A DNA stretch of 7,958 bases. Origin: Oscillospiraceae bacterium. Its GTDB lineage: Bacteria > Bacillota_A > Clostridia > Saccharofermentanales > Saccharofermentanaceae. The position numbers and the translations under genes are program-made. Where the stretch lies: positions 1 through 7,958 of the forward strand of contig CADAXO010000166.1 in assembly GCA_902791885.1 (NCBI GenBank), read 5' to 3'. The notes under the pieces were generated by a model, which did no database searches, had not been told where the DNA came from, and worked only from the letters and a program-made list of their open reading frames with translations. The stretch's first letter is position 1. Every line of letters starts with the position of its first letter. Of this stretch, positions 5,685 to 7,958 are shown in pieces.

Positions 5685-7958
5685 CATCCTACCCCCAGCA
5701 TATTCCATGACTCTTCATCGATTACTGCCGTTCCGTCAAACGCATACCAGTTATCGGGGATAAATCTTACGGCATCAGCATCGGCCGGAGTATCTGTGAC
5801 ATTGCTGTCGTTGGAATCATAAACACATACGGGCATTCCGTATTCGCTGTGTGTTATCAAAGGATTGCCCGTGAAAGGGTTGACCGGATCGTCTACGATT
5901 CCGTTTACGGCAATATAAGGCACATCCGCGTTCGTCATAAACTCATCGCTTATTGTAAAGCCTTCGGCTCCGAAGTCCTTGACCATCAGCACGGGGTTAA
6001 ATGCTTCCATACCGGAATTGGCAAGAGCCGTGGCATCGCCGAAGAAAGCAACGTCAAAGTTCATCGTACCGTGGTCTGACACGACGATGATCCTGGTGTT
6101 ATCCCAGACTCCCGCCTCACGAAGATAATCGAAGTACCTTCCGAGTTCCATATAAGCGGCTGCATTGCACTCGTAATGTCTCATGCAGTTATAAGAATCC
6201 ATATGCAGTGCATATCCGTTGACGCCTTCAATGAACCTTCCGGCATTCGCGGCATCATATGCAGTATTGTCGACATTCTGAGCAGGAGTATATGAAGGCT
6301 CGTTCAGAAGCTGTGTGCTGTGCGGGGTCTCGTTATCGATATACATAAATGTATCTGTATCGCCTTCTTCGATATCGGTGATGCCGGAAAGGTTGCTCAG
6401 AACGGAATATGCTTCCATGAAGTCCTCGTTAACACCGACGGACACCGAAGGGGAATATCCGATCTGAGGTATGGTGAACTCGTCTCCGTCAGTGATGCCG
6501 GTATCCGCCATGTTGTAGTTTCCGCGGTTATATACCGTATTCTGAATAAAGAGCGGACTCACCTTAAAAAGCGCATAGCAGAAGAAATTCCTCTCCCAAA
6601 GCTCCTCCTTGAATCCGTTCACGAGAAGGCTGTCGGAGCCCAGGTGTCCTTCGGTTATATACGCGGTAATACCATCGTACTGCGGCTCATCGAAAAGCCT
6701 CAGGTCCGGGGGCGACATGTAGTTGGCATAAGGAGGATCACACAAGGTTACCTCAAAACCTTCATCCCTGAAAAGCAGAGGCATAACGGAAAGAGCTTCG
6801 TTCTGCGTCTCGCGCAGAGTCTTGGAAGCGTCATCGCAGATCTCGCCCGGAGTGTAATCATATCCTCCGAAAAGAGCCGGCGTCGCATGCTTTGTATGCG
6901 TTCCGAACGAAAGTGTATTGGGATAGAAAGTAAAGCCGTCGAACTGCTCCTGAAGTTCAGGTATCTCGTTAAAGATAACAGGGACAAGGAAGCCCGGCGC
7001 CCTGTCGATCATCAGGACCATGACATTTCTTCCTTCTGTCGAAAGAGGAATGGAAGGGATCTCAGACTGAAGCCTGCCGGCGGTCTCAAGGTATGACTTT
7101 CTTATAACGTTCATATTGACCATGCACATTACGGCACATACCAGCGTGAGTATAAGTGCGATCCCTTCAGTAAGCTTCGGAAGCTTGTTCATAAGGATAA
7201 GGACAACAACGGCAGCCGTCAGGATGGCGGCAAGATTAATGACCTTCATCGCGAGTGAATAGCTGAAGTCGGATTCGAACATCAACGTATCCGTAAGCGT
7301 TCCGAGGTCGGTCCCGAAGAACAGATATGTAACCAAAGCCATTGGGCAAAGCGCCCACCATATCCGGCTTATCATCACTCTTCCCTTCGGTCCCGCAAGG
7401 AAGAAGAATACACTTCCCCATACTATGAACAATCCGGCAGCGATAAGGCCTGCATGTATCACATATGTATTGGGTGATACGGGATTTAAGTGATCCATGA
7501 ATTCAGTCGGAGACGATCTTACCACCGCTGACGGGATAAGAAGTCCTGTCAGGACTGAAAGGAACAATCCGCTCAAGATGAATATATTTCTGTCGCTGGT
7601 CCTGTATTCAAGTTTGGAACTTATCTTCCCCGCTGTATCTTTACGCTTTCCTATAAGAAGGAGAACTATCAAAGGTATCAGAAGAAGTGAAGATACTATG
7701 GTAAGTCTCAGCGTTCTTCCGGGATAGGGTGAATCATATAAAGTATTTACATAGAGCATGAGACCCGCGCCTGATACTGCAGCCACGCATGCGAGGACGA
7801 AGCCCGGGCGCTTGAATCTGTAGAAGACATTCTTAAGCATCGAGAACACATTATTAAGTGTCCAGTAGAACGCAAGTCCCGAAGGCGAGTTATAAAGAAG
7901 CACGAGGAAAATAAGAGCCATTCCGTAAAGCTGGATCTTGCTCTTTAAAGGCATTCCC
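5684..7958 (-). CDS. YidC/Oxa1-like domain fused to polytopic membrane region and sulfatase/LtaS-like phosphotransferase domain (5' end outside window)
   Basis: At least 756 residues, frame open through the right edge, so the N-terminus is missing. Numbering starts at ATG 7954. Residues 4-45 match the last two helices of YidC/Oxa1 insertases (LYNSPSGLAFYW, NNVFSMLKNVFY). Seven further helices follow (about 51-70, 83-102, 122-144, 163-187, 196-214, 237-255, 262-282), with basic loops on the cytoplasmic side, placing residues 290-756 outside the membrane. That part is a sulfatase/alkaline phosphatase superfamily domain as in LtaS and EptA: VMVLMIDRAPG (metal ligand D317), GTHTKHATPALFGG (nucleophile T352 or T354), NETPHS (H545) and IIVVSDHG (D627, H628). 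It probably transfers a phospho-substituent to, or removes one from, a surface glycan or lipid. It is the first visible gene of the operon; its promoter lies outside. Confidence 0.85.
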   Translation of the reverse strand, partial: GMPLKSKIQLYGMALIFLVLLYNSPSGLAFYWTLNNVFSMLKNVFYRFKRPGFVLACVAAVSGAGLMLYVNTLYDSPYPGRTLRLTIVSSLLLIPLIVLLLIGKRKDTAGKISSKLEYRTSDRNIFILSGLFLSVLTGLLIPSAVVRSSPTEFMDHLNPVSPNTYVIHAGLIAAGLFIVWGSVFFFLAGPKGRVMISRIWWALCPMALVTYLFFGTDLGTLTDTLMFESDFSYSLAMKVINLAAILTAAVVVLILMNKLPKLTEGIALILTLVCAVMCMVNMNVIRKSYLETAGRLQSEIPSIPLSTEGRNVMVLMIDRAPGFLVPVIFNEIPELQEQFDGFTFYPNTLSFGTHTKHATPALFGGYDYTPGEICDDASKTLRETQNEALSVMPLLFRDEGFEVTLCDPPYANYMSPPDLRLFDEPQYDGITAYITEGHLGSDSLLVNGFKEELWERNFFCYALFKVSPLFIQNTVYNRGNYNMADTGITDGDEFTIPQIGYSPSVSVGVNEDFMEAYSVLSNLSGITDIEEGDTDTFMYIDNETPHSTQLLNEPSYTPAQNVDNTAYDAANAGRFIEGVNGYALHMDSYNCMRHYECNAAAYMELGRYFDYLREAGVWDNTRIIVVSDHGTMNFDVAFFGDATALANSGMEAFNPVLMVKDFGAEGFTISDEFMTNADVPYIAVNGIVDDPVNPFTGNPLITHSEYGMPVCVYDSNDSNVTDTPADADAVRFIPDNWYAFDGTAVIDEESWNMLGVG

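Noticed and set aside
6320..7096. A 258-codon plus-strand reading frame inside the YidC-sulfatase gene
   Set aside because: The opposite strand encodes conserved sulfatase motifs over the same stretch; the antisense product shows no domain-like pattern.
1..7958. CRISPR array, tRNA, insertion sequence or attachment site
   Set aside because: No regularly spaced repeats, transposase-like frame, terminal inverted repeats or tRNA-like fold were seen by eye; nearly the whole window is occupied by protein genes.

Overview
The window looks like a piece of a moderate-GC Firmicutes chromosome, most likely Clostridia. The best evidence is a MutX-type Nudix enzyme paired with a clostridial-style HD phosphohydrolase, a Bacillus-type class I phosphomannose isomerase domain, and GGAGG/AAGGAG ribosome binding sites. 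This placement is from recalled family resemblance, not a database search.

Layout. Positions 1-142 are intergenic. They hold the weak terminator of the Nudix transcript and then a near-consensus promoter (TTGACA, 17 nt, TATATT) firing leftward out of the window. On the minus strand an HD-domain phosphohydrolase (642-1250) is followed by an overlapping Nudix hydrolase (143-649). An AT-rich 80-bp divergent region (1251-1330) separates this pair from a plus-strand MATE-family exporter (1331-2733). That exporter is broken by a frameshift near 2162. It converges on, and overlaps by 75 bp, a minus-strand three-gene operon covering 2659 to the right edge.

The operon reads, in transcription order: a polytopic membrane protein joining the C-terminal end of a YidC/Oxa1-like domain to a seven-helix region and an extracytoplasmic sulfatase/LtaS-like phosphotransferase domain (5684 to beyond 7958); a DPM1/ALG5-like family 2 glycosyltransferase (4965-5684); and a 769-residue protein joining a mannose-1-phosphate guanylyltransferase-like domain, a cupin, and a complete class I mannose-6-phosphate isomerase (2659-4968). 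Each junction overlaps by 1-4 nt, so the three are probably translationally coupled.

The likely logic is surface glycopolymer work. The last gene would supply mannose-6-phosphate and GDP-mannose, although a phosphomannomutase is not present here. The glycosyltransferase would load a sugar onto a polyprenyl-phosphate carrier. The YidC-sulfatase protein would transfer a phospho-group or otherwise modify a polymer outside the membrane. This pathway is inferred from domain content. The most unusual items are the YidC-sulfatase fusion and the ManC-cupin-ManA fusion, whose nucleotidyltransferase half has lost several family signature residues.
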